Assembly: GCA_963815135.1 (NCBI GenBank)
Contig: CAWFFO010000006.1
Coordinates: 620,001 to 684,000, forward strand
From: CAIWTU01 sp963815135
Lineage (GTDB): Bacteria; Desulfobacterota; Desulfuromonadia; Geobacterales; Geobacteraceae
DNA: 64,000 nucleotides
Direction: 5' to 3'
Position 1 is the stretch's first letter; each line of letters begins with the position of its first letter. The translations under genes and the position numbers were made by a program. The notes below the pieces were generated by a model that searched no databases, was not told the origin of the DNA, and saw nothing but the letters and a program-made list of their open reading frames with translations. Shown here in pieces: positions 37,478 through 45,917 of the stretch.

Positions 37478-37550
37478 ATAGTTTCTGAAGATCATTATTT
37501 AATCCAAGCCGTCAACTTGCGAATTCCTCCCTTATTTCTGGAGAAAATGG

Positions 37551-38891
37551 ATGTTTCATAAAATACTTATAGCCAACAGGGGAGAAATTGCCCTTCGTGT
37601 CATAAGAGCCTGCAAAGAACTGGGCATCAAAACAGTCGCTGTGTATTCCACTGCGGATAAAGACTCCCTGCATGTGAAACTTGCGGATGAAAGCGTCTGT
37701 ATAGGTCCTCCCCAAAGCCTGCAAAGCTATCTTAATGTAAATGCCATTATAAGCGCAGCAGAACTTACAGATGCCGAGGCAATTCATCCAGGTTACGGCT
37801 TTCTTGCTGAAAATACGGCTTTTGCGGAAATCTGCGAGAATTGTGGTATCACCTTTATTGGCCCTTCCTCTGAAACAATGCGTATGATGGGGGATAAAAT
37901 CAGTGCAAGGCAGGCGATGATCAAAGTAGGCATACCAATCCTGCCTGGTACTAAGGAGGGAGTAAAGGATGCCGAAGAAGCCATCAAGATCGTTAAAAAA
38001 ATAGGATTTCCGGTTATAATCAAGGCCACCGCCGGCGGAGGCGGGAGAGGGATGAAAATTGTTCATTCCCCTGCAACGCTGCCGAATGCCTTTGCCACTG
38101 CGCGTGCGGAGGCACTGGCAGGTTTCGGTAACCCTGAGGTCTACATCGAGAAATATTGTGAGAATCCGCGTCATGTGGAAATCCAGATACTTGCTGACAA
38201 GCATGGGAACGTAGTTCATCTTGGGGAACGAGATTGCTCTATTCAACGGCGGCACCAGAAACTGATTGAAGAAGCACCATCCTCTGCGATAACTCCCGAG
38301 TTGCGTAAGGAAATGGGAGAAGCCGCAGTTCGCGCCGCAAAGGCCGTGGGATATAACAGTGTCGGGACCATGGAGTTTCTTGTCGACAGGGACAACAATT
38401 ACTATTTCATGGAAATGAATACGAGGGTTCAGGTTGAGCACCCGGTTACCGAAATGGTTACCGGAGTCGATATAATCCGGGAGCAGATCCGGTCGGCAGC
38501 GGGGTTGAAGCTGCGTTACAAACAAGCAGATATAAAGATAAAGGGACATGCTATAGAATGCCGCATTAATGCGGAAGACCCGCGCACTTTCACACCATGT
38601 CCGGGAAAAATAACGGCCTACCACACTCCAGGAGGATTGGGCGTGCGGGTCGACTCTTTTGTTTATGACCAATACACGGTACTCCCCCATTATGATTCAC
38701 TTGTTGCCAAACTGATCGTTCATGCGGAAACCAGGCAGGATGCAATCAACAGAATGACGAGAGCCCTGGATGAGTATATAATTGAAGGTATAAAAACAAC
38801 CATTCCGTTTCATAAAAGAATTATGGCGAATAAGGACTTTATCGAAGGGAATATCGATACAGGCTTTCTTGAGAGAATCGTACTGGAGTAA
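37551..38891 (+). CDS. accC: biotin carboxylase subunit of acetyl-CoA carboxylase
   Basis: This 446-residue ATP-grasp enzyme carboxylates the biotin on AccB. It shows the N-terminal FHKILIANRGEIALRVIRA, the glycine-rich ATP loop KATAGGGGRGMK, HVEIQILADKHGN, ERDCSIQRRHQKLIEE and MEMNTRVQVEHPVTE. Length and order match single-subunit AccC. It lies 73 bases after accB, preceded by GGAG. Confidence 0.97.
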   Translation: MFHKILIANRGEIALRVIRACKELGIKTVAVYSTADKDSLHVKLADESVCIGPPQSLQSYLNVNAIISAAELTDAEAIHPGYGFLAENTAFAEICENCGITFIGPSSETMRMMGDKISARQAMIKVGIPILPGTKEGVKDAEEAIKIVKKIGFPVIIKATAGGGGRGMKIVHSPATLPNAFATARAEALAGFGNPEVYIEKYCENPRHVEIQILADKHGNVVHLGERDCSIQRRHQKLIEEAPSSAITPELRKEMGEAAVRAAKAVGYNSVGTMEFLVDRDNNYYFMEMNTRVQVEHPVTEMVTGVDIIREQIRSAAGLKLRYKQADIKIKGHAIECRINAEDPRTFTPCPGKITAYHTPGGLGVRVDSFVYDQYTVLPHYDSLVAKLIVHAETRQDAINRMTRALDEYIIEGIKTTIPFHKRIMANKDFIEGNIDTGFLERIVLE

Positions 38892-38897
38892 TAATAT

Positions 38898-39293
38898 ATG
38901 GACTTTCCTGAAGAACTTAAATACAGCAAAGAACATATCTGGGTCAGAGTAGAGGGCAACAGGGCGGTCATGGGGTTGACTGATTACGCCCAATTGGAAT
39001 TGGGAGCAATTACCGCTGTGGAACTTCCCGGCGTGGGTGATGAGCTTGACCAGGAAGACTCCTTCGGTTCAATAGAAGCCAGAAAAACCGTAGCGGAGCT
39101 CTATGCTCCCGTTTCAGGAACAGTAATTGAGGTCAACGATGAACTCGAGGGAGCTCCTGATCTGATCAATGAAGACCCCTATGATAGCGGATGGCTTGCT
39201 GTTGTGACAATGTCAGACACGGAAGAGTTGAATATGTTGATGTCTGCGGAAGATTATATGGATACCGTAAGTACTTATGATGAAAATGAATAA
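38898..39293 (+). CDS. gcvH: glycine cleavage system H-like lipoyl protein
   Basis: This 131-residue lipoyl carrier starts FPEELKYSKEHIWVRVEG. The lipoylation lysine K63 is in GSIEARKTVAELYAPVSG and the C-terminal part (INEDPYDSGWLAVV) is typical. No gcvT, gcvP or lipoate ligase gene is nearby. It is 6 bases after accC, so cotranscribed with fatty-acid genes. A stand-alone H protein could work with distant GcvTP or act as a lipoyl-relay protein. Confidence 0.92.
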   Translation: MDFPEELKYSKEHIWVRVEGNRAVMGLTDYAQLELGAITAVELPGVGDELDQEDSFGSIEARKTVAELYAPVSGTVIEVNDELEGAPDLINEDPYDSGWLAVVTMSDTEELNMLMSAEDYMDTVSTYDENE

Positions 39294-39332
39294 GTACCGG
39301 AATTTAAGAGACTTCGCCATAAACTTTTCGAT

Positions 39333-40181
39333 ATGAAAACTGAAAGTTCCTTTCTTCGAATTGGCCAGATAGATTACGCCAACTGTTTTCCGATTTTTTG
39401 TTGTCTGAAAAACACAAACCCTGAAGGCAGTTATACCTTCATAAAGGGTGTCCCTTCCGAACTCAATTCCAAGCTGTATTCGGGGCAACTTGATCTCTGC
39501 CCCTCATCTTCGATCGAATATGCCCGGCACCCGGACAAGTATCTTATCCTCAAGGACCTATCAATCAGTTCTGTCGGCAAGGTAAAAAGCGTTTTTTTGT
39601 TTTCACGCCTTCCGATAGAATATCTGGATGGAAAGACCGTAGGGTTGACAGGCGAATCCGCCACTTCGGTCAACCTGCTGAAAATAATACTCGGTAGGTT
39701 CTATAAATTTCAAAATTCATACGTAAAAATAGAGAATGCTTCAATAGACGCGTTGGATGATTTTTCTGCTGTATTGTTAATCGGGGATAAAGCGCTAAAG
39801 ACAGGATTGCAGGAAATAAAAGATGTATATGTATACGATCTTGGCGAAATCTGGTTCAGAAATACCGGGTTGCCATTTGTTTTTGCTCTTTGGATTATCA
39901 GGGAAGAGTCAGTTCTGAAGGCAGAAAGGGAAGCGGTTTCTCTTTACTCCAGGCTGTGCGTGGCAAAAGAGCATGCTTACAATTCGCTCGAAAGTTGTGC
40001 CGAATATTTCGGAAATGAATGGATAGGAAAAAATGAACTGATCAACTACTGGGAGACCATCTCCTATGACCTGACTTCAAATCATATGGAAGGTTTAAGG
40101 CTTTTTTACCGACTATCCGCAGAACTTGGCCTGATAGAAAGTGAACCACGTATTCGGATCTTTCCTGAAAATGGTGAATAA
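39333..40181 (+). CDS. mqnA: chorismate dehydratase of the futalosine menaquinone pathway
   Basis: MqnA converts chorismate to 3-[(1-carboxyvinyl)oxy]benzoate, the first committed step of menaquinone synthesis by the futalosine route. The 282-residue protein has the periplasmic-binding-protein-like fold and family signatures IGQIDYANCFPIF, VPSELNSKLYSGQLDLCPSS, VGLTGESATSVNLLK and DLGEIWFRNTGLPFVFALW. It follows gcvH by 39 bases. The four aro genes upstream supply its substrate. Confidence 0.92.
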   Translation: MKTESSFLRIGQIDYANCFPIFCCLKNTNPEGSYTFIKGVPSELNSKLYSGQLDLCPSSSIEYARHPDKYLILKDLSISSVGKVKSVFLFSRLPIEYLDGKTVGLTGESATSVNLLKIILGRFYKFQNSYVKIENASIDALDDFSAVLLIGDKALKTGLQEIKDVYVYDLGEIWFRNTGLPFVFALWIIREESVLKAEREAVSLYSRLCVAKEHAYNSLESCAEYFGNEWIGKNELINYWETISYDLTSNHMEGLRLFYRLSAELGLIESEPRIRIFPENGE

Positions 40182-40316
40182 GTGATACAATAATCGTTAA
40201 TTGGATTAATGCGGGTTATGATAAAAAAACAGCATTTTTCTCGGTAGGATATGATGCCAGTTTGTAGATGTGCAAAGTGCCGATGACTTATTCGGATTGT
40301 TCGTCAGAAAATAAAA

Positions 40317-40340
40317 AAGGCGGGATAAACCCGCCTTTAA
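40317..40340. terminator. intrinsic terminator between convergent mqnA and PxxKW genes
   Basis: AAGGCGGG pairs with CCCGCCTT around a short loop, with an A tract on one side and TTTAATT on the other. It can serve the minus-strand PxxKW gene best. Confidence 0.75.
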
Positions 40341-40363
40341 TTGTATATAAATAGGAGAGTCTG

Positions 40364-40654
40364 CTATTTTTTCTTTCCGCCGGCGGCTTTTTTGGAGGCC
40401 TTGAGGGGATTGATCTTTGCATCCTCGGTTTTTATTTCTACTTTTACATGCGTTGCGAAGTTGCAGATACCTGACAACCATTTCTTCGTGGGTGCGGGAT
40501 ATGCGCTGCAGACCTTTCCGATTGTTCCTTCGACGATCCTTTCACATCCTTCACAGTTCTCCACTATTACTTGGCAGGACCCCTCACTGAAAACACAACC
40601 CTGCTTTCCCCAGAAGGTACACTCAGTGCCTGGGAGTACCGTTTGACATTGCAT
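40364..40654 (-). CDS. PxxKW family cysteine-rich protein
   Basis: This 96-residue protein has about nine cysteines in spaced pairs (CQTVLPGTECTFWGKQGC; CQVIVENCEGCERIV; KVCSAYPAPTKKW; GICNFATH). The family-defining PTKKW is near residue 58, and the tail is Lys-rich. The family is confined, as far as I know, to anaerobic deltaproteobacteria and has no known function; the cysteine count suggests Fe-S or zinc binding. It is monocistronic with its own terminator. Confidence 0.88.
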   Translation of the reverse strand: MQCQTVLPGTECTFWGKQGCVFSEGSCQVIVENCEGCERIVEGTIGKVCSAYPAPTKKWLSGICNFATHVKVEIKTEDAKINPLKASKKAAGGKKK

Positions 40655-41152
40655 TGCTAAACCTCCTCTTTCCCTTTGTGATCATTGATAGTAAGTACTG
40701 TAGCAATTTTAAAAGAATAATGTCAATAAGAAAAAAACCGCTGCCCAAGGCATTTTACTTGACTGGAAATAGTCAATAATTTACCCTGAAAACACCTGTA
40801 AATGGTGCTTTGAAGACAATTTGACGCGAGATTGCTTTATGTTTCCGTCTTGAAAAAAGCCGGAGCGAAATGCATCTTTAGTTGAGTGAAGGAAACAAGC
40901 TGCCCAAAGGCCGTGATTGATGTATTTCCACTTTATGGAACCGTCTGTGGGGAGGTAAAGAAAACTTTTCAAAAGAAATGCTGAAGGCGTTATTGCCGCC
41001 GGGGAAACATTTTATCCCGTCATAACAGTCTTTGTTCGTAGTAAACAGATTTTGTTTCATGAAAAACAGTCTGTCTGCTTGCCGCCATTGATAAAAAGCG
41101 TCATACTGTTATATAATTCATGCGTTAAATAATAAAATTACCGGAGGATTTA
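40655..41152. other. 498-base intergenic region between divergent PxxKW and nifU genes
   Basis: No convincing ORF is seen; the short minus-strand frames lack ribosome sites and homology. The right end carries the nifU promoter described separately. The rest may hold the PxxKW promoter. Confidence 0.45.
41088..41117 (+). promoter_or_regulatory. sigma-70-type promoter of nifU-nifS
   Basis: TTGATA (41088-41093), 18-base spacer, perfect TATAAT (41112-41117), 35 bases before the nifU start. Confidence 0.65.
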
Positions 41153-42013
41153 ATGTGGGATTACACTGATCAGGTTAGAGAACATTTCCTGAACCCGAGG
41201 AATGTTGGTGAAATAAAGGATGCTGATGCCATTGGTGAAGTAGGTAGTCTGGCTTGCGGGGATGCCCTGAAGCTTTATCTCAAGCTGGATGATACCAAGG
41301 AAAAGATTGTAGACGCAAAATTCCAGACTTTCGGCTGCGCAAGTGCTATTGCCTCGTCGTCTGCCCTCACGGAAATGATTAAAGGCAAAACCCTTGATGA
41401 GGCGCTGAATGTTACCAACCAGGAGATTGCCGAATTCCTGGGGGGGCTGCCGGAAGAAAAGATGCATTGCTCCGTCATGGGGCAGGAGGCCCTGGAGGTT
41501 GCAATCGCCAAATACAAGGGAATTGAGGCTCCGGTTCACGGGCATGATCATGAACATACCGAAATGGAAGGTGAGGTTGTCTGTAAATGTTTCGGCATAA
41601 CCGATCAGTTTCTGAAGAAGGTTATTGCCTCCAACAAGCTGCATACCGCTGAGCAGGTAACACATTTCACCAAGGCAGGCGGAGGATGCGGTGGGTGCAT
41701 ACCCAAAATCAAGGAACTCATTGACGAGGTCATGGGCGAACAGCCCAAAGAGGAACATAAAAAACCATCGAAATTGACCAATCTGCGCAAGATGCAATTG
41801 ATTCAGGATGTACTTGAAAAGGAAGTCCGGCCTCTTCTGTGGGCTGACGGCGGAGATCTTGAGCTTATCGACATTGCGGGAAATAACGTGCAGATAGCCT
41901 TCAGGAAGGCCTGCGCCGGATGCGTTTCTTCAGGACATACAGCTAAATTCGTGGAACAGAAGCTGCGCGAATTTGTCTCCGACGAGATAACGGTGGAGGA
42001 GGTGGAGGGATGA
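41153..42013 (+). CDS. nifU: NifU-type Fe-S cluster scaffold protein
   Basis: This 286-residue modular scaffold has three domains. An IscU-like N-terminal part (1-130) carries conserved cysteines in SLACGDALKLYL, FGCASAIASSSAL and HCSVMGQEAL. A central Bfd-like [2Fe-2S] domain (about 140-195) has CKCFG and GGGCGGCIPKI. A C-terminal Nfu domain (about 210-286) has CAGCVSSGHT. Full-length NifU occurs in diazotrophs but is also the general assembly scaffold in many anaerobes. No nif structural genes are nearby, so a housekeeping role is likely. Its stop overlaps the nifS start. Confidence 0.94.
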   Translation: MWDYTDQVREHFLNPRNVGEIKDADAIGEVGSLACGDALKLYLKLDDTKEKIVDAKFQTFGCASAIASSSALTEMIKGKTLDEALNVTNQEIAEFLGGLPEEKMHCSVMGQEALEVAIAKYKGIEAPVHGHDHEHTEMEGEVVCKCFGITDQFLKKVIASNKLHTAEQVTHFTKAGGGCGGCIPKIKELIDEVMGEQPKEEHKKPSKLTNLRKMQLIQDVLEKEVRPLLWADGGDLELIDIAGNNVQIAFRKACAGCVSSGHTAKFVEQKLREFVSDEITVEEVEG

Positions 42014-43182
42014 AAGAAACCTACGTAGACAATAACGCCACCACCAAGGTAGACGAACTGGTGTTCGAAGAGATGAGGCCGTACTTTTGTGAGCTCTACG
42101 GTAATCCGAGTTCAATGCATTTTTTCGGTGGGCAGGTTCAGAGAAAGGTCGATGAGGCAAGGAACAGGGTCGCTGATATTCTCGGTGCGCTGCCCGAGGA
42201 GATTATTTTCACCTCCTGCGGAACGGAAAGCGACAACGCCGCGATCCGTTCCGCTCTGGAAGTCTTTCCCGAAAAAAGACATATCATAACAACGAGGGTC
42301 GAACATCCCGCAGTCCTGACTTTATGCCGCAACCTGTCCAAGCGCGGCTACCGGGTAACGGAAATTGCCGTGGACGGCGAAGGCAGACTGGACCTTGACG
42401 AATTAAAGTCGGTAATTGACGAGGATACCGCCATTGTATCGGTCATGTACGCCAACAACGAGACCGGAGTCATTTTCCCGGTAGAGGAAGTAGGCAATAT
42501 AGTCAAGGAGAAAGGCGCCCTTTTTCATACCGATGCCGTGCAGGCCGTGGGTAAAATTCCCATGGACATGAAAAACTCTACTATTGACATGCTGGCGCTC
42601 TCCGGACATAAACTACACGCTCCGAAGGGGATAGGTGCCCTGTATCTGCGCAAGGGAGTCTCATTCAGGCCTTTCATGGTTGGCGGGCACCAGGAAAGAA
42701 ACCGAAGGTCGGGAACGGAAAATACCGCATCGATAATTGCCCTGGGAAAGGCATGCGAACTTGCCGGAAAATTTATGGAGGATGAAAACACGCGGGTAAA
42801 AGCCATGCGCGACAGGCTGGAAAAAGAAATCCTTGCCGCTGTCACCAAGGTGCGGGTTAACGGCGGTTTGGCTGAAAGACTTCCCAACACCCTTTCCGTA
42901 GCATTCGAATTTGTTGAGGGCGAAGCCATCCTCCTGCTGCTCAATGAAAAAGGTATCTGCGCATCTTCCGGCAGTGCCTGCACATCAGGTTCGCTGGAGC
43001 CTTCCCACGTTCTGAGGGCAATGGGTGTTCCCTTCACCTGTGCACATGGTTCGATCCGTTTCTCGCTTTCCCGATTCAATACCAATGTGGAAATGGATTT
43101 GATCATCAGGGAACTCCCCCCCATTATCCATCGATTGCGTGAGATGTCCCCGTTCGGGAGGGAGAACCTTGCGAGCAACTGA
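42010..43182 (+). CDS. nifS: NifS/IscS-type cysteine desulfurase
   Basis: This is a 390-residue PLP enzyme that takes sulfur from cysteine for Fe-S cluster assembly on NifU. The PLP lysine lies in SGHKLHAPKGIGAL, and the substrate-binding HxD/Q region in FHTDAVQAVGKI. The mobile catalytic Cys lies in CASSGSACTSGSLEPSHVL. The N-terminus YVDNNATTKVDELV is typical. The ATGA overlap with nifU indicates coupled translation. Confidence 0.95.
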   Translation: MKETYVDNNATTKVDELVFEEMRPYFCELYGNPSSMHFFGGQVQRKVDEARNRVADILGALPEEIIFTSCGTESDNAAIRSALEVFPEKRHIITTRVEHPAVLTLCRNLSKRGYRVTEIAVDGEGRLDLDELKSVIDEDTAIVSVMYANNETGVIFPVEEVGNIVKEKGALFHTDAVQAVGKIPMDMKNSTIDMLALSGHKLHAPKGIGALYLRKGVSFRPFMVGGHQERNRRSGTENTASIIALGKACELAGKFMEDENTRVKAMRDRLEKEILAAVTKVRVNGGLAERLPNTLSVAFEFVEGEAILLLLNEKGICASSGSACTSGSLEPSHVLRAMGVPFTCAHGSIRFSLSRFNTNVEMDLIIRELPPIIHRLREMSPFGRENLASN

Positions 43183-43290
43183 TTTCGCGGCAGCAAGATC
43201 TTCGGATCAGCTTATGAAATTAAAACGGAAGAGAGTCCGGTTTTTCACTCCCACGGTGAACAGTATCCGGGAAATGGAGATTCGGGCATA

Positions 43291-43455
43291 ATGAAAAAAA
43301 TTGCGGCTGTAATACAGATAATCTTCGTACTTCTGCTGGTGGGATTCGGTACGTATTACCTGTATCTGGGGAATTTTGAAGTGAGCATGGTAACCGTTCC
43401 TCTCCTGATTTGCTATTATCTGCTGATGGTCGCCCTGAAGAAAAAAGCTGAGTAA
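43291..43455 (+). CDS. small two-helix membrane protein upstream of ubiD
   Basis: A 54-codon frame opens at ATG 43291, with GGAG at 43276-43279, and encodes KKIAAVIQIIFVLLLVGF, then YYLYLGNFEVSM, VPLLICYYLLMVAL and a basic KKKAE tail. It has two hydrophobic segments of membrane-spanning length separated by a short turn. It lies 40 bases ahead of ubiD. The family is not recognised. Confidence 0.6.
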   Translation: MKKIAAVIQIIFVLLLVGFGTYYLYLGNFEVSMVTVPLLICYYLLMVALKKKAE

Positions 43456-43494
43456 AATACTGTAAGGCCCTGCGGGCTGAAAGAGGTTTAAGTC

Positions 43495-45336
43495 GTGGGG
43501 TATCGGAATCTCGGAGAATGTATTGAAGACCTGGAGCGCCGCGGCGACCTGCTTCGCATTGAATGCGAGGTGGACGCGACGCTTGAAATCGGTTCCATTC
43601 AAAGGAGGGTGTACAGGGCGGGAGGTCCGGCCCTCCTTTTTACCAAGGTCAAGGGATGCGGGTTCCCGATGCTCGGCAATCTTTTCGGGACGCTCGAACG
43701 CATGCATTTCCTGTTCAGGGACACCCTTGAGCCGATGAGAAAAATTGCCGGCCTCAAGCTAAACCCCGCTTCCTTTCTGAAAAATCCCCTCAAAAATGCC
43801 GCACTGCCGTTTCATCTGGCTCATCTCTTTCCCAAGATGGTGAAAAACGGACCGGCTGCTGCAAACCTCACGTCACTTGACCGTCTTCCCCAGCTGAAAT
43901 CCTGGAGCTGTGACGGTGGTTCCTACATTACACTCCCGCAGGTTTACACGGAAAGCATAAAAAGACCGGGATGGCGTTTTTCGAATCTCGGGATGTACCG
44001 GGTCCAGATCTCGGGTGGTCAATACAGGTCCAATGAGGAAGTTGGGATTCACTACCAGATTCATCGCGGCATAGCTGCGCACCACGCTGAAGCTATAAAG
44101 TGCGGTGTCCCTCTGAGGGTTAATATATTCGTCGGAGGGCCTCCGGCCTTGACGGTGGCAGCCGTGATGCCCCTGCCCGGGGATATGCCTGAGATAGCTT
44201 TTGCCGGTCTGCTTGGTGGAAGGCGAATGCAGATGATAAATCTGCCAAACATGCTCCCTTTCCCGGCGGAAGCCGACTTCTGCATCACCGGGGTTATCGA
44301 ACAGGGGCGCATCCTTCCAGAGGGTCCTTTCGGCGACCACCTGGGATATTACAGTTTGAAGCATGATTTCCCTGTCCTCAAGGTGGAAAATGTTTTTCAC
44401 CGCGACGGTGCGATCTGGCCGTTTACCACGGTTGGCAGGCCGCCACAGGAAGATTCGGTTTTTGGTGAATTTATCCATGAACTTACCGGCCCTTTGATTC
44501 CGGATGCTGTTCCCGGGATTGAGTCAGTGCATGCTGTTGATGCTGCCGGTGTCCATCCGCTACTCCTGGCGGTGGGACGCGAGAGCTATGTTCCCTATGA
44601 CTGCAGGAAAAGGCCGCGCGAATTACTTACTCTGGCCAACGCAATCCTGGGGCAGGGACAGCTGTCGCTGGCCAAGTATCTGCTGATCGTGGCTGCCGAA
44701 GATAACCCGGCTCTCAGTATCCAAGATGTCTCCGCGTTTTTGCGGCATGTGCTGGAAAGGGTCGACTGGAGGCGGGACCTTCATTTTCAGACATGTACTA
44801 CCATGGATACGCTCGATTACTCAGGAAGCGGGCTGAATGAAGGTTCAAAAGTTGTCATCGCGGCAGTGGGAGAATCGATACGAAGCTTGCCGACCTGCTT
44901 ACCTGCCGGGCTCCGGCTACCCGACGGTTTTTCCGAACCGCGAGTCTGTCTGCCAGGTATTATGGCGATTAATGGGCCTCCCTTCGGTGAAAATGGCGAA
45001 TCTGCCAGACATGATTTATCCGGTTTCTGCCAATATTTCACAGAGAATGATCCCGTAACAAAATTCCCCTTGATCGTCATTGTTGACGACAGTGAATTCA
45101 CTGCCAAGACCCTGGATAATTTTCTTTGGGTTACCTTTACCCGCTCGAACCCTTCGGATGATATCCACGGGATCGGGGCCTTCAACGACTGCAAACACTG
45201 GGGATGCCGCGGTTCACTGGTAATCGACGCCCGCATCAAGCCGCACCACGCTCCACCACTTATGGAAGACTCCGAAACAGAAAAGAGGGTCGATGCACTT
45301 GGCGCTCCCGGCGGTCCTCTGCACGGAATAATTTGA
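43495..45336 (+). CDS. UbiD-family prenylated-FMN decarboxylase, possible MqnL
   Basis: This 613-residue protein (GTG start) has the UbiD fold: N-terminal YRNLGECIEDLERRGDLLRI, ALLFTKVKGCGFPMLGNLFG, the active-site region ILPEGPFGDHLGYYS with catalytic Glu/Asp, and WPFTTVGRPPQEDS. UbiD enzymes remove or add carboxyl groups on aromatic or conjugated acids using prenylated FMN made by UbiX, which is not in this window. The ~610-residue length fits the menaquinone-type subgroup that decarboxylates 1,4-dihydroxy-6-naphthoate in the futalosine pathway. As mqnA and ubiE are nearby I favour this. A catabolic aromatic carboxylase is the alternative. Confidence 0.85.
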   Translation: MGYRNLGECIEDLERRGDLLRIECEVDATLEIGSIQRRVYRAGGPALLFTKVKGCGFPMLGNLFGTLERMHFLFRDTLEPMRKIAGLKLNPASFLKNPLKNAALPFHLAHLFPKMVKNGPAAANLTSLDRLPQLKSWSCDGGSYITLPQVYTESIKRPGWRFSNLGMYRVQISGGQYRSNEEVGIHYQIHRGIAAHHAEAIKCGVPLRVNIFVGGPPALTVAAVMPLPGDMPEIAFAGLLGGRRMQMINLPNMLPFPAEADFCITGVIEQGRILPEGPFGDHLGYYSLKHDFPVLKVENVFHRDGAIWPFTTVGRPPQEDSVFGEFIHELTGPLIPDAVPGIESVHAVDAAGVHPLLLAVGRESYVPYDCRKRPRELLTLANAILGQGQLSLAKYLLIVAAEDNPALSIQDVSAFLRHVLERVDWRRDLHFQTCTTMDTLDYSGSGLNEGSKVVIAAVGESIRSLPTCLPAGLRLPDGFSEPRVCLPGIMAINGPPFGENGESARHDLSGFCQYFTENDPVTKFPLIVIVDDSEFTAKTLDNFLWVTFTRSNPSDDIHGIGAFNDCKHWGCRGSLVIDARIKPHHAPPLMEDSETEKRVDALGAPGGPLHGII

Positions 45337-45402
45337 CCATTTGCGCCTGCCGGTTGAACGGGCGTTTCAAAAAAACGAATACAATTGGAAAAGGGAATTG
45401 AA

Positions 45403-45906
45403 GTGGATATTCTTGAAGGAATCTATTCGCGTAGAAGCGTGAGAAACTATACGAACGATCCGGTGGCCGGGGACCAGGTTCTGGAAATCATCAGGGCCGG
45501 CATGTGGGCGCCCTCGGGCCTCAATAACCAGCCATGGAGATTTGTCGTCATAAAAGACAGGATGATGCGGGAAGGTCTGGCGCAACTTACGAAATATACA
45601 AGGATTCTGAAGGACGCGCCGGTTGCGATCGCAGTGTTGATCGATCATGAGGCCATGTACAATGACGTGAAGGACCACCAGTCTGTCGGAGCCTGCATCC
45701 AGAACATGCTCCTGGCTGCCCATGCCATGGACCTGGGTGCGGTGTGGCTGGGTGAAATTCTAAAAAATGCCGACAAGGTGCGCGAACTGCTGGACCTTTC
45801 CCATAATCTCGAGCTTATGGCGGTCATCGCCCTCGGCCATCCGCAAAAAACAGACAGGAAATCCAGCCGCAGGGAAATCGGCGAAATGCTGATCAGGGAA
45901 TATTGA
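45403..45906 (+). CDS. nitroreductase-family flavoprotein
   Basis: This is a 167-residue FMN-binding oxidoreductase. The start at GTG 45403 follows AAGGGA; an upstream TTG (45385) is less likely. Signatures: GIYSRRSVRNYTNDPV, GMWAPSGLNNQPWRFVV, and the C-terminal LELMAVIALGHPQKTDRKSSR. It is short for the family. Substrate is unknown. It converges on the giant activase gene with only 11 bases between stops. Confidence 0.9.
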   Translation: MDILEGIYSRRSVRNYTNDPVAGDQVLEIIRAGMWAPSGLNNQPWRFVVIKDRMMREGLAQLTKYTRILKDAPVAIAVLIDHEAMYNDVKDHQSVGACIQNMLLAAHAMDLGAVWLGEILKNADKVRELLDLSHNLELMAVIALGHPQKTDRKSSRREIGEMLIREY

Positions 45907-45917
45907 AGGAGCATGAT

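Noticed and set aside
37512..38690. A 392-codon minus-strand frame
   Set aside because: It is the antisense shadow of accC; its product has no recognisable features.
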